NCBI GenBank assembly: GCA_963971425.1
Contig: OZ020523.1
Location: 23,355,105-23,419,104 of the forward strand
DNA: 64,000 bases
Direction: 5' to 3'
Origin: Bryoerythrophyllum caledonicum
Taxonomy: Eukaryota > Streptophyta > Bryopsida > Pottiales > Pottiaceae
The notes beneath the pieces are model-generated. The model was not told the origin of the DNA and made no database searches. It saw nothing but the letters and a program-made list of their open reading frames with translations. The stretch's first letter is position 1. Every line of letters starts with the position of its first letter. A program made the position numbers and the translations under genes. Shown piece after piece: positions 55,410-64,000 of the stretch.

Positions 55410-56392
55410 ATGGACCCATCTTTCTATGGTATGGTAGTGCTTATGTGGATGTTCTTTTCTATGACAATGGGTAATTGTATGACTTATAAGTCAAGAGCGT
55501 GGACTGTGCTCGAGTCCATGAATGGCTATTTGCTTCTTCCACTTTCGTGGTTGGTTGCCACAAAGAAGAATCATCCGGGAAGAGTGTGGTGGGTTGAGCC
55601 TAGGCAAGAGACCCATTGGAATATTGTAGAACCCATTGTGTGGAGAGCATCGGAGGAAATGCGTTATAGACAACACATGCAATTTTATAGAATGAGCTCG
55701 GATGAATTTGATGATTGATGGAACACACATTCCTCTTATCGATAGACCAAGTAGAAGAGTGACTCTTGCACAGAGTGACTTCTTTAATAGAATGAGGTTT
55801 CACTCTATTGTTTTATAAGTAGTTTGCGATGCAAACAAGATCTTTTGGAATGTGTATGCAGGTCGGCTGGGAGGTGTTGATGAAGGAGGACAATTTAAAG
55901 TTTTCGGTTTATACAGAGACTTGAGGAGCCGTGTTATTTTGCAAACGCCACTTTTGGATGTTGGAAGGAAGAGATGCACTCCATATTTGATTGGTGATTC
56001 TGCTTACCCTATCCACCCCTATTTGCAGAAAAATTGGAAGTCGCCACAAGATGAAGAGAAGAAGATATTTGATAGCATTATGAACTCAGGGAGGGTAGTT
56101 ATAGAGAATGCATTTGGATCTTTGGAGAACAGATGGCGTCATTAAAGATCTTCAATCTAGGATTGATAAAGCGGTAACGATTATCGTTGCATGTTGTTGG
56201 TTACACAATTTCTGTGAGGAGAGAAATCTGTCGGAGCCAAGAGATTGTAGAGCTAATAATAGAGACCCACTACAAAGATTCAGTTATGTTAGATTCCCAA
56301 TTTATCGAGAACTGGAGCGAGCCAAAGCAAAGGGTGAAGTTTTGAGACAGAAGTTGTTTAAACAATGGATCATTAAGAATCCTGAAAATTAA
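55410..56392 (+). pseudogene. Harbinger DDE transposase, internally deleted
   Basis: The first frame ends YRMSSDEFDD at 55718. A second frame directly gives DGTHIPLIDRPS (first catalytic Asp), so the ~100 residues normally lying between, including the helix-turn-helix, are missing. Then VYAGRLGGVDEGGQF, YLIGDSAYPIHPYL (second Asp) and VVIENAFGSLENRWR (Glu) follow, with frame changes near 55718, a stop near 55818, and a shift near 56145. Three acidic residues are recognisable, but the protein cannot be made whole. Confidence 0.8.
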
Positions 56393-57399
56393 TATTAAAT
56401 ATTTTGTCGAGTGTTTCTTAAAAAAATTCTCATCATGTGTATGGATAAAAAATACTTGGATACAAACTTATCATTTTTACACCTTAACCTCTACATTACC
56501 AAAGCCCCAAAATGAGCTTCTGCAAATCTAGGGCACATTCCCGTGGTTGCATTTTATATTTACAATTCTTCACATTTTGTACACAAATGCAAAAATACAA
56601 GATATATATGGGGACATGATATTTATTGTTATTGGAAAAATTGTTTTGGAGAAAAAACATGTCATCGATAAAGTTAACTTCTGAAATGTAGAGACAATGG
56701 GCAACTTCTGAAACTTTGGCTAGGACACTGTATACAATGTGATATTTTGAATACTAGCAAGTAATTTTATTTTTTTATATTGTCCATACCAATATATATT
56801 GTAAAAATTCTTATTAATCATATCTATTACTTTCGTTAAGCATTTGAATTTTGAACCTCCCCATGCTGCACAATTGTTTTTAAGATGCTACAACCCTTCT
56901 CTACCTCTATAAACTGATGACAATATCCAAATGTGGTTTCTGAAACCTTTAAGGATTAACATAATGATAATGAATTTAGACATTGTGTGGTGCAATAAAG
57001 TCACATTTAGTGAAGTCAAAGTCTGCTGATACACTCAAATAAGAGTTGAAAATGAAACAATTTAATATTCTAAACCTTATAGAGAAATCCAAATGAAATC
57101 TTTCAAGAAGTCCAAAAGAAATCCAAATTCATAACAACGTTGATGAAATACAAAGTAATGCAAAAACCTCCAAAGAAATCACTATCAAACATATGCTACC
57201 ATAAAGAGGTATGCAAAATCTCAAGGTGGGCCTTTACCCTTCAATGCCTCTGCAAACAAAGCGGCCATCTATAACTGTCCTTGTAGGAGCAACTGTGTAC
57301 CTTGTTTTTCACTCTCTATAATTTCCCTGCTCACGTGCAACTTCATTTTCTCAATCTCAAGAATGCATCAGAAAACTTAGATATGGCGGTTGTAATACC
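56393..57399. other. AT-rich interior of the Harbinger element, no gene
   Basis: Lies between the convergent ends of the transposase and Myb-like genes. Only short frames, no structure noticed. Confidence 0.5.
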
Positions 57400-58202
57400 T
57401 TAATCACCGGCACTCACATTTTTCCTCCGCTTCTTCGCACTCTTGTTAACACGTCCCCCAACATGCGGTTGCTTGTCTGCTTTGGATCGTGGAGAAATGG
57501 GACCACTAGAAGTGCCTGCAGTGGAAGTGGCCGCCGGTGTAGACTCCTGCTCATCATCACTCAAGTCGAGGACCTCCTCATGTGACAAGCAAGTCCCTTG
57601 ATCTTGACCATTTGACACTCCTACACACAAAATGTAATCATGTAGCATGTGACAAATTACAAATGATTTTTAACATAGAGTCTAGACTTGAGACAAATAT
57701 GTCTTAGACATTCATACATAAAATAATAAAGTATTGAAATACAAAGTCCTCAACATTCACAAAAAAACAAAGCATTAAATTGTATGAAGATTTGGGTACC
57801 TTGTATTTTTGCCGTTCCTCCAAGCATGTTGTCAAAAACCTCGTAATGTGACCATTTTGTGGGTGTTGCACCTGTTGCTCCTTGCTTCTCCTTCTCCTCT
57901 CCATACTTCAGCTTCATTCTCAACCACTTGTCTCTGCACTGCTTCCAAGTTCGTTGCAGCTCTTGAAGAAACTCCGCATTCATCTTTGCGGCAAAGCCCT
58001 TCCAATTATCCTCTCTTAAAGGCTTGCGATCATACTCCCAATATTTTTCCTCATACATGCTCAAGAAATAGGAAAGACTATCCTCCGACCACTCTCTATT
58101 GACCTTTTTCTTCACAAGGCTCTCTTCTTGAGTCACTTGAGAGGGCCCCCCCTCGGAGAGCATCAAGTTGAGAAGGCCTCCTAGTACGGGAAAATTTGCC
58201 AT
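57400..58202 (-). CDS. Myb/SANT-like DNA-binding protein of the Harbinger element
   Basis: Two exons, 58202-57800 and 57620-57400, joined by a GT-AG intron of 179 bases in correct phase, about 208 residues. Residues 35-115 form a trihelix/SANT-like domain (REWSEDSLSYFLSMYEEKYW, NWKGFAAKMNAEF, TWKQCRDKWLRMK), typical of the second PIF/Harbinger protein, which binds element ends and helps import the transposase. The C-terminus is acidic (LDLSDDEQES) then basic (KSAKKRRKN, likely nuclear signal). The frame is intact although its partner transposase is broken. Confidence 0.75.
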
Positions 58203-58701
58203 TGTGATGCAAGTACAAAACCCTAGAACACATAAAGAGAAAGAGGAGTTTGGAGGAATAAAAAGAGCTCTTGAAAAGTGGTGAGAGATAGAAGAAGGAT
58301 GATGGTGGTGGTAGTGGTGGTGGTAGTGGATGGATGGATAGGTTTACTACCAAAGATTAAAAAGGTTCACTTCATGGGGTAAAACACTCCCCCTTACAAA
58401 TTTTTGGGGTGCTAACCCAATAATTTGTGGGGGCAGCTTGTGGGGGCCTGCTTAGTGCGTACCTAGGTCCGTAGGTGGCGGGTTGGAGCCCCAACAGACC
58501 CTGTCGAGCCTCATGTGCGGAGCTCTTATGTTGAGGACCAAACTATGTCGAGAGGCCGAGTTTTGAAGTTGGAAAAAATTATTAAAATATGTAATTTGTG
58601 GAGTTTGGATCCTTGTAGTGTGAAAGCTTGAGGGACCGAGTTGAGGGACCGGGTTGACAGGCGGAGATCCATACCATTTGGTAAATTCCAAATCAATTTC
58701 T
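58203..58701. other. Spacer, likely right end of the Harbinger element, no gene
   Basis: Promoter region of the Myb-like gene, then a G/T-rich stretch with repeated GTGGGGGC words (58427-58450) that may mark the transposon end. No paired terminus was found. Confidence 0.35.
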
Positions 58702-58721
58702 AGAAGAAGAAGAAGAAGAAC

Positions 58722-58744
58722 GCCGGTTCCCTAAGGGAACCGGC
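58722..58744 (-). other. LINE 3' terminal hairpin
   Basis: GCCGGTTCCC and GGGAACCGGC pair perfectly around a three-base loop, directly before the (TTC)n tail. Two other copies keep a stem at the same place with different bases. Confidence 0.75.
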
Positions 58745-58957
58745 GTGAATAAAGTGTCTGTTCGTTCCATTACTAAGACCATGCCCACCGAACAAGGAAT
58801 TAGCGAACTGGAACTACTTCCCCCTTTCGAGGGTAGACACTATGCAACGAGTAGCCAGAAACCAACCAACAACGACCAACCACGACCAAACTAACTAAAC
58901 AACAAAAAGCAAAACCAAACAGGCAGCCAATCAGGAAGAGACAGAGTAGCGAAGTTC

Positions 58958-60268
58958 CTAAGGGGGGTCTTGCCTATCAGGGAGGACTTGGTTATTTTCG
59001 ATTTTGCGTTTATGCAGTAAAATAGACATGGCATGTTGAATAGCGATGGTGTTGATATTTTTAAAGGTAGTTTTAATTGTATCAATGGGTATCTTGAAGG
59101 TATCTTCTAGAGTTTTCATAGATGGGATAAAGGTGGTGGCACGAGCGCCGGATGTGATAACAATAAGGGGGTCCACATTCCAGCCGAGGGCAATGATGTC
59201 GTCTATGAGGGGTTGGTATTTATCTATTTTGTTTTGTATTGTTTCCGGGGAGAATCTATCGTTGCAATATGTAAATTCGATGAATTGAATGGTGTAGTCT
59301 TGGTTGATGTTCTCGGGTGGTGGGTCGTTGTATGGTAAACCTTTGACACAAAGAATGTCCGGTTTGAGCCTAGCGTTGCAGTGACATCTTTGGGTCATAC
59401 ATGAGCATGGAAGTAGCCATGAGGGGACCGTGTTTTCTTGTGGATTGCTATTAAAAGTGCCGGCATTCATAAGTATGAAACATCTCGATTTATTGTAGGA
59501 GGTGATTAGTTTTCGGACTTCCCATACCGCTTTGTTATGTCTTTTAACAATTAGAGAGTGTATGTGGTGGTTTTGGCATTTGAGTAGCACATGAAGCCAT
59601 GTGTCGGGGTCCGTTGAGGGGCATATGGGGCATGTTATGGATGGGAATCTTTCTATTCCAAAGAAGAGTTGTTTGCGAGCGTTTCCCATGTACTGACCCG
59701 TACGGAATTTGATGAGGCACGTTATTTGTGAGTCTGAGATGGTGGGATTTTTCCAAAAGTTTGTAGAGAGTTCATTGTCTATGTCGTTATTGTTAGTCCA
59801 TTTTTCTATGTTAGGAATATTTTCTGAGATTGTATCCAGGTTGTTGTAGAGGTCTTGTTTTTTGAGATATTTGCCCAAAAATCTAATTGGGCCTTTGTCG
59901 GGGGTATCTTCTTTGGAAGGCCAATCTTCTTTTTGAAAGTAGTATGGGGTGGCATGGGCGTGTTCGTGCGGGTCTTTGGCATTTTTGTGTGTTTTTTCTC
60001 GGCCTTCTTTTGCAAGTTTGTCTGCTTGTTCGTTGCCATCAATGTTGGCATGGGCTCTGACTTTGTGAAGGGTTGTGATTTGTGTGCGGTTTTTTAACAT
60101 TTGTACCATTGATGTTAATATGGTTTGGTCGGGGTGACTGTTGTGAAGGGTTGGGTGTGTTATTTGAGTGTTTAGCAGGTAGAGTGCATTTATACAATCG
60201 GTGAATATATGTGCAGGTTCATTTTTGTATTTTGTTGTGATGGTTTGTAGTGTTTTGTGAATGGCCAT
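58958..60268 (-). pseudogene. LINE RNase H, CCHH motif and restriction-like endonuclease (open frame)
   Basis: An uninterrupted 436-codon frame, also open upstream of its first ATG to the truncation. In order: RNase H (AHIFTDCINALYLL, VRAHANIDGNEQADKLAKEG), zinc motif (CPICPSTDPDTWLHVLLKC ... HHIHSLIVKRHN), then the RLE set LKPDILC, FIEFTYCNDRF, KIDKYQPLIDDI and PLIVITSGARA. It is the best-preserved example of the C-terminal endonuclease here. It lacks reverse transcriptase, so it is a dead-on-arrival copy. Confidence 0.75.
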
Positions 60269-60620
60269 AAGTTCTGCTCTGAGGATATTTTGTAGTCCAT
60301 GGAGTCTTTTGGCTAGTTTAATTTCTTTGGTAGAATTATATATGCCATAGCCAGCTTTTTCTCTGCGCCAAGAGCCCGGGCTAATTTGTTCTGGTGGTTT
60401 AAAGGAGCCGTCGGTGTAATAACTGTGTGCGGGGTTAAATTTTGGTGTGGTATGAGTTGGGTAGTCTGGGAGGGGGGGAGGTATGACGGAGTAGTTTAAT
60501 GTGTTGTTGATATAGTTTAATTTTGACCAATTTTTACTTTTGTTTATGGGGGTTTGTATGGGTGTTGGTTGGGCCGGTTTTGTGTATGGTCTTTGTATGT
60601 CTAGATTGTCAAGTTTTGAG

Positions 60621-60964
60621 GAGAGATGTCTGAGAGTAGCTGAGAGCTCCGTATTTTCTGGTTAGGTGCAACAAAGAAGTTAGTCTCTGGGAAGAGGTGT
60701 GAGTGCAACGAAGGTGGCTGGATCTGTTGCATACCCCGCTCATAGCTAAGATCAGAGGCAATAGTGGGCTTTGAGAGTGGCGTTGTGTTGGGCAGGGGTA
60801 GTAAAGGTCAGATCTAACCCTGGCATTCGAAATTTGAGCGATCTGAAGGTAGATTGGAGTGAGGGATGACCTGAAAGCACTGGGACCCTGTGTTGGCACT
60901 CGATCTAACTTCTTAGAACTCAAACACGATATACAGGTGTAGATCTAACTTGTGTTGGTTGTGA
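60621..60964. other. Spacer between two LINE copies
   Basis: No gene. It may include the 5' leader of the following + strand LINE, whose 5' end I could not locate. Confidence 0.35.
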
Positions 60965-62089
60965 CGCCCTAAGCCCACTTAGACTTCTTGATTGTTGCCC
61001 CGACCCAGAAACCACCACACATACGATCTGAAGTCCACACACAGATTCGGGATAGTAGCGGCTCACACTGAAGGAGCCAACCAGCAGCGAGAACGAGATC
61101 TCAAGTCCACACAAGTGCAAGAGAGTGCAACCAAGTTACAGAACAGACGAGAGGAAACCGACGATCAAGGAAGTTCACATGACCTGAAGTGCATCCAAGT
61201 TCTGCAGCAAACATCAGCCACAAAGAAGCACACCAACAGCACGAAACCAAGCAGACAGCACTCCATCCCTGGAGTGCCCAGGTTCGATCTGACCTTACTT
61301 CATTTCAATTTATTTTTTGTTTGTTTATTAGTGTTTGATTTGTTTGCACATTACAGTATACGAGTGATACAAAGAGATCTACAGAGCACTCACACACTAG
61401 TAGCTACCTCCGACATCTTACATATCACCACACTCACATACACTAGATGTAGATCACCACAAGCTCACTGTAACAACACGCACATAAAGCTCCACACTAG
61501 ATCTCTGATAGAAAACCCTATTAAGCTCGTATGTGTAGATCGCACGCGGAAGCGCTGGAAATTTTTCCCAGATCTAGATCTACCTGCACATCAGCAACAA
61601 AGACACACAACATCAACACTGAAGAAAACGACACGTCGACAGCAGTGCACAAGAACACGACGCAACGGCCAACAAATCCGTAACTCTATCCACATCACAA
61701 CAAGACCTCACAGCAAGATCGCAACATACAATAACACCTCAACAGGGAGCAACCTACAGCAACTTCACACCAAGATTCGATCAAACGTAACGGAGGACCA
61801 AGATCCAGCCCGCGGCAACATAACAGGGAGCACACTCTACCCCTCCTCTCACAGTTCTTCCCCTTCTTGCATTCCTCACTCACCGCTCTCACCTTGCTTA
61901 AACCCTCCACCTCTCCTCCATGTTCCCTCCTTCATTCTCACCACAGATTCCAAGCTCCCCCACCCAAGCCCCCGGCGCATTACTACAGACAGTCACCTGA
62001 ATCGAATCCAAAGACCACGACCCAACCCTCCACAAACCCTCGCACTCACACAACTTCTCCCTGCGAACCTCTCCCTGCAAACCTCTCCC

Positions 62090-62365
62090 CATAGCGACCC
62101 CTGGAACTCCCCTTGCGACCTACAAAACCTTGGTAGCGACCTTGTGAATCTTCATAGCGACCCCTGGAAATCCCCCTGCGACCTATCAATTGGTAGCAAC
62201 AACCCCTGGAAATCCCCCTGCGACCTACCAATTGGTAATAGCGACCTCCCTAATCCCCCCTGCGACCTACCTAATTCCCCTAGCGACCTACCTAATTCCC
62301 CTTGCGACCTACCTAATCCCCCTTGCGACCTACCTAATCGCCCTTGCGACCTACCTAACCCCACT
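62090..62365 (+). repeat. Minisatellite with 21-base unit
   Basis: Units like TGCGACCTACCTAATCCCCCT recur at least six times (62210-62362), preceded by longer related units with AGCGACCCCTGGAAATCCCC. In the open frame it encodes repeated PCDLPN(P/S) peptides. Confidence 0.85.
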
Positions 62366-62690
62366 ACCAGTACATATACTGGTACGTATTCTGGTGCGTA
62401 TTCTGGTACGTATTCTGGTATGTATAATCATACGAATACCGATATGAATACTGATACATATATTGATACGTATATTGGAGTACATATTGGTACGTATATT
62501 GGTACGTATATTGGTACATATACTGATTCATATACTGATATGAATACTGATATGAATACCAATACAAATACTTGTACGAATACTAACACGAATACTTACA
62601 CAAATATTGATACGAATACCAAGACGAATACTTACACGAATACTCATACAAATACCAAGACGAATATTAAGGCACATACTAATACGAACA
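62366..62690 (+). repeat. Minisatellite with 12-base unit
   Basis: Degenerate 12-base units, first GGTACGTATTCT-like, then GGTACGTATATT and GATACGAATACT-like, run for ~325 bases. In frame it encodes TYSG, TYIG and NTNT-type tetrapeptide repeats. Unit drift from one end to the other indicates stepwise expansion. Confidence 0.85.
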
Positions 62691-64000
62691 TACGAATGAA
62701 TACAAATATAAAACCAAATACAACTACATATACACACACAAAGACAACCACACACCATCAAAGAAACACATACATATACACACACACACACAAAGACGAA
62801 TACATACAATCAAAAAAGCACCAAAAAAAATACCAAAGCCACATACAAAAACACAAAATTCCAAAACAAAACAATAAACCCACCTACTACAAACTACTAA
62901 TATTAATTGGAGGGGACATAAACACAAGGCCAAACACAACCAAAAAAAAATATAAACAAACACACACACACCTATACACCATTAATAAAACAAAAACAAG
63001 TACGCAAACAAACACATGGACACAAAAAAAATTAAAGATAAATACAATTACATTCAAAAAAAATATTGAATTTATAAACATCCACCTCTCTCCAAACAAA
63101 CAAGACCTCCATAACATAACAAAGCCCCAAAGAATTACAAAAAAAGAAAAAACATTAAAAAACAACACTAAACACACATATCACAAACTCCTACTACTTC
63201 TAGGAGGGGACATAGAAACTAACCCAGGACCCATGCCTAATATACTAAAAAGACACCCTACTTCACATAAGAAAAATGCAAAAATTTACTTCATACCTAA
63301 TACCATAAAACTACAACCGGAATATAGACACATTGCAAAATCTTTTGCACCTTTCTTAAAAAACACACATACATTACACCACACACATAACAACACATAT
63401 CCAAACATTGCCCGATACGTTCAACAAAAAAATGCGCATCCACCACCTCACATACTATATGCTCTAGTAGTCACTACCCATCCACACATAGATGAATGTA
63501 ACCATCTCTTAAACCCACAAAACCTGAACACAATTACATGGGTCAATACACTTCTACAAAACTTACTAAACTTACAAAATCCACCGGAACGACACATCTA
63601 CACTTCACACCCGTATACAAAGTTCCTTGAAGACAACCAAAATATTATAAACCATGAGAACTCAATACATAAGGAACTATATGACTTTTTACACAGCGAA
63701 ACAATATCTCCCTCAAATGAAACAATAAAAATAAAATTCCCCTACCTACCTAACAATCTCATCAATGAATCACTAAAATGTTTGGACCCTATACCAGAAT
63801 ACACCCACCCACCCCCACCACTTCCCTACATCTCTCCGCAAAACCAAAATATTATATCAAATCAAGAAAATACATACATAATCACATGGAATGCCTCCTC
63901 TCTAAACACTGCCCTTCCTAGCCTACAAACTTTGGTCACGCACACAAATACACCACCAGCCCTCATAGTTATACAAGAAACAAAATTATCTGCCACAAAA
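62420..64000 (+). CDS. LINE polyprotein, N-terminal part (incomplete at window end)
   Basis: The frame is open from 60965, but the first in-frame ATG is at 62420, inside a minisatellite. Another ATG is at 62696. The encoded N-terminus is Thr/Asn/Tyr-rich repeat, then a basic region, a decayed 2A-like motif (GGDINTRPN, 62909-62935), ~80 residues, then LLLLLGGDIETNPGP (63188-63232) and Met-Pro. Skipping there would yield an upstream repeat-rich protein and a downstream APE-RT protein starting with Pro. The start codon is uncertain, as a non-AUG start further up would also fit the long open frame. Confidence 0.65.
   Translation, partial: MYNHTNTDMNTDTYIDTYIGVHIGTYIGTYIGTYTDSYTDMNTDMNTNTNTCTNTNTNTYTNIDTNTKTNTYTNTHTNTKTNIKAHTNTNIRMNTNIKPNTTTYTHTKTTTHHQRNTYIYTHTHKDEYIQSKKHQKKYQSHIQKHKIPKQNNKPTYYKLLILIGGDINTRPNTTKKKYKQTHTHLYTINKTKTSTQTNTWTQKKLKINTITFKKNIEFINIHLSPNKQDLHNITKPQRITKKEKTLKNNTKHTYHKLLLLLGGDIETNPGPMPNILKRHPTSHKKNAKIYFIPNTIKLQPEYRHIAKSFAPFLKNTHTLHHTHNNTYPNIARYVQQKNAHPPPHILYALVVTTHPHIDECNHLLNPQNLNTITWVNTLLQNLLNLQNPPERHIYTSHPYTKFLEDNQNIINHENSIHKELYDFLHSETISPSNETIKIKFPYLPNNLINESLKCLDPIPEYTHPPPPLPYISPQNQNIISNQENTYIITWNASSLNTALPSLQTLVTHTNTPPALIVIQETKLSATK
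63188..63232 (+). other. 2A-like ribosome-skipping motif in LINE
   Basis: LLLLLGGDIETNPGP followed by ATG CCT. It matches D-x-E-x-N-P-G-P with the hydrophobic/Leu run usual in 2A peptides. The same motif precedes the homologous Met-Pro in the - strand copy (20743-20769). Confidence 0.85.

Larger units (their letters stand above)
55410..58202. mobile_element. PIF/Harbinger DNA transposon remnant
   Basis: The two genes typical of this superfamily are present and convergent: a DDE transposase on + (55410-56392) and a Myb/SANT-like protein on - (58202-57400). Outer ends are not defined. The transposase is internally deleted and frameshifted, so mobility would need help from elsewhere. Confidence 0.75.
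58702..60620 (-). mobile_element. 5'-truncated LINE of the dual-endonuclease family
   Basis: The 3' half of the same LINE family. Its 3' end has a perfect stem-loop (58722-58744) and a (TTC)n tail (58720-58702 read on -). Similarity upstream stops near 60620, before reverse transcriptase. The 3' untranslated region shares GTGTCTACCCTCGAAAGG with the other copies. The target duplication could not be fixed. Confidence 0.85.
60965..64000 (+). mobile_element. LINE of the 2A/dual-endonuclease family, 5' part (runs off the window)
   Basis: From 63233 the protein is clearly related to that after 20742 (KIYFIPNTIKLQPEY, NPPERHIYTSHPYTKF, SIHKELYDFLHSE, IKIKFPYLPNNL) and reaches the APE start (ITWNASSLNTALPSL, LIVIQETKLSATK) at the window end. 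Upstream are a 2A motif, a degenerate second 2A-like motif and two coding minisatellites, all in one frame that has no stop from 60965 to 64000. No break is seen, so this copy may be better preserved than the others. Confidence 0.75.

Noticed and set aside
54151..58701. Terminal inverted repeats of the Harbinger element
   Set aside because: Several G-rich words were compared between 54100-55100 and 58370-58500, but no pair with a matching TWA target site was convincing.
62364..63177. - strand Cys/Val/Tyr-rich frames over the minisatellites
   Set aside because: Complement of AC-rich repeats. The + frame continues into conserved LINE protein, so it is preferred.
1..64000. CRISPR arrays, bacterial operons, rRNA genes
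   Set aside because: None are seen. The repeats found are transposon, LTR or coding minisatellite repeats of a eukaryotic genome.

Overview
Organism and general character. This is nuclear DNA of a land plant. It has intron-bearing genes, plant ERD6-type sugar-transporter and plastid transaldolase fragments, and typical plant transposon superfamilies (LINE, Ty1/copia, MULE, PIF/Harbinger). The expanded tandem-kinase family, the AT-rich intergenic DNA and the diverse LINEs would suit a non-seed lineage (bryophyte or lycophyte), but the species is not proven by the sequence.

Kinase cluster. Six kinase-fold regions lie in five host genes. Two long + strand genes (1748-4274 and 41035-43569) encode an N-terminal helical bundle resembling the HeLo/MLKL-type domain, then a pseudokinase (HGE for HRD, DLR for DFG), then an intact kinase: a JAK-like pseudokinase-kinase tandem. 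Each is followed, tail to tail, by a smaller - strand kinase gene (7641-9158 and 51538-52965) with a novel N-terminal region. The two-gene module is duplicated: copy 1 is about 0.6-10.2 kb, copy 2 about 39.8-54.2 kb. Between them are a single-domain kinase (31858-32835) and, 114 bases on, a mosaic helical-domain pseudokinase (32950-34635) with a coding 63-bp triplication. No function is shown by sequence; an immune or cell-death signalling role is inferred from architecture, duplication and W-box-like sites.

Mobile DNA. A ~12.2 kb - strand LINE (13294-25518, 12-bp target duplication with one mismatch) interrupts a composite unit carrying fragments of unrelated host genes: copine/RGLG on + at 11.6 kb and transaldolase on - at 12.5-13.2 kb. 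The LINE family (also 35.4-39.2 kb, 58.7-60.6 kb and 61-64 kb) appears to encode both an APE endonuclease and a C-terminal restriction-like endonuclease, as in the Dualen/RandI group. It also has a 2A-like ribosome-skipping motif (DIETNPGP) before the endonuclease part, a chromodomain-like segment, RNase H, and a 3' stem-loop followed by a (TTC)n tail. A MULE (26.5-30.0 kb), an unclassified TIR element nested in a LINE (36130-38321), a copia element inside the last intron of a truncated sugar-transporter gene (44590-50215), and a PIF/Harbinger remnant (55.4-58.2 kb) fill the rest.

Most transposon frames are broken. The five kinase genes are open. All domain and family names come from motif reading by eye, without database searches.
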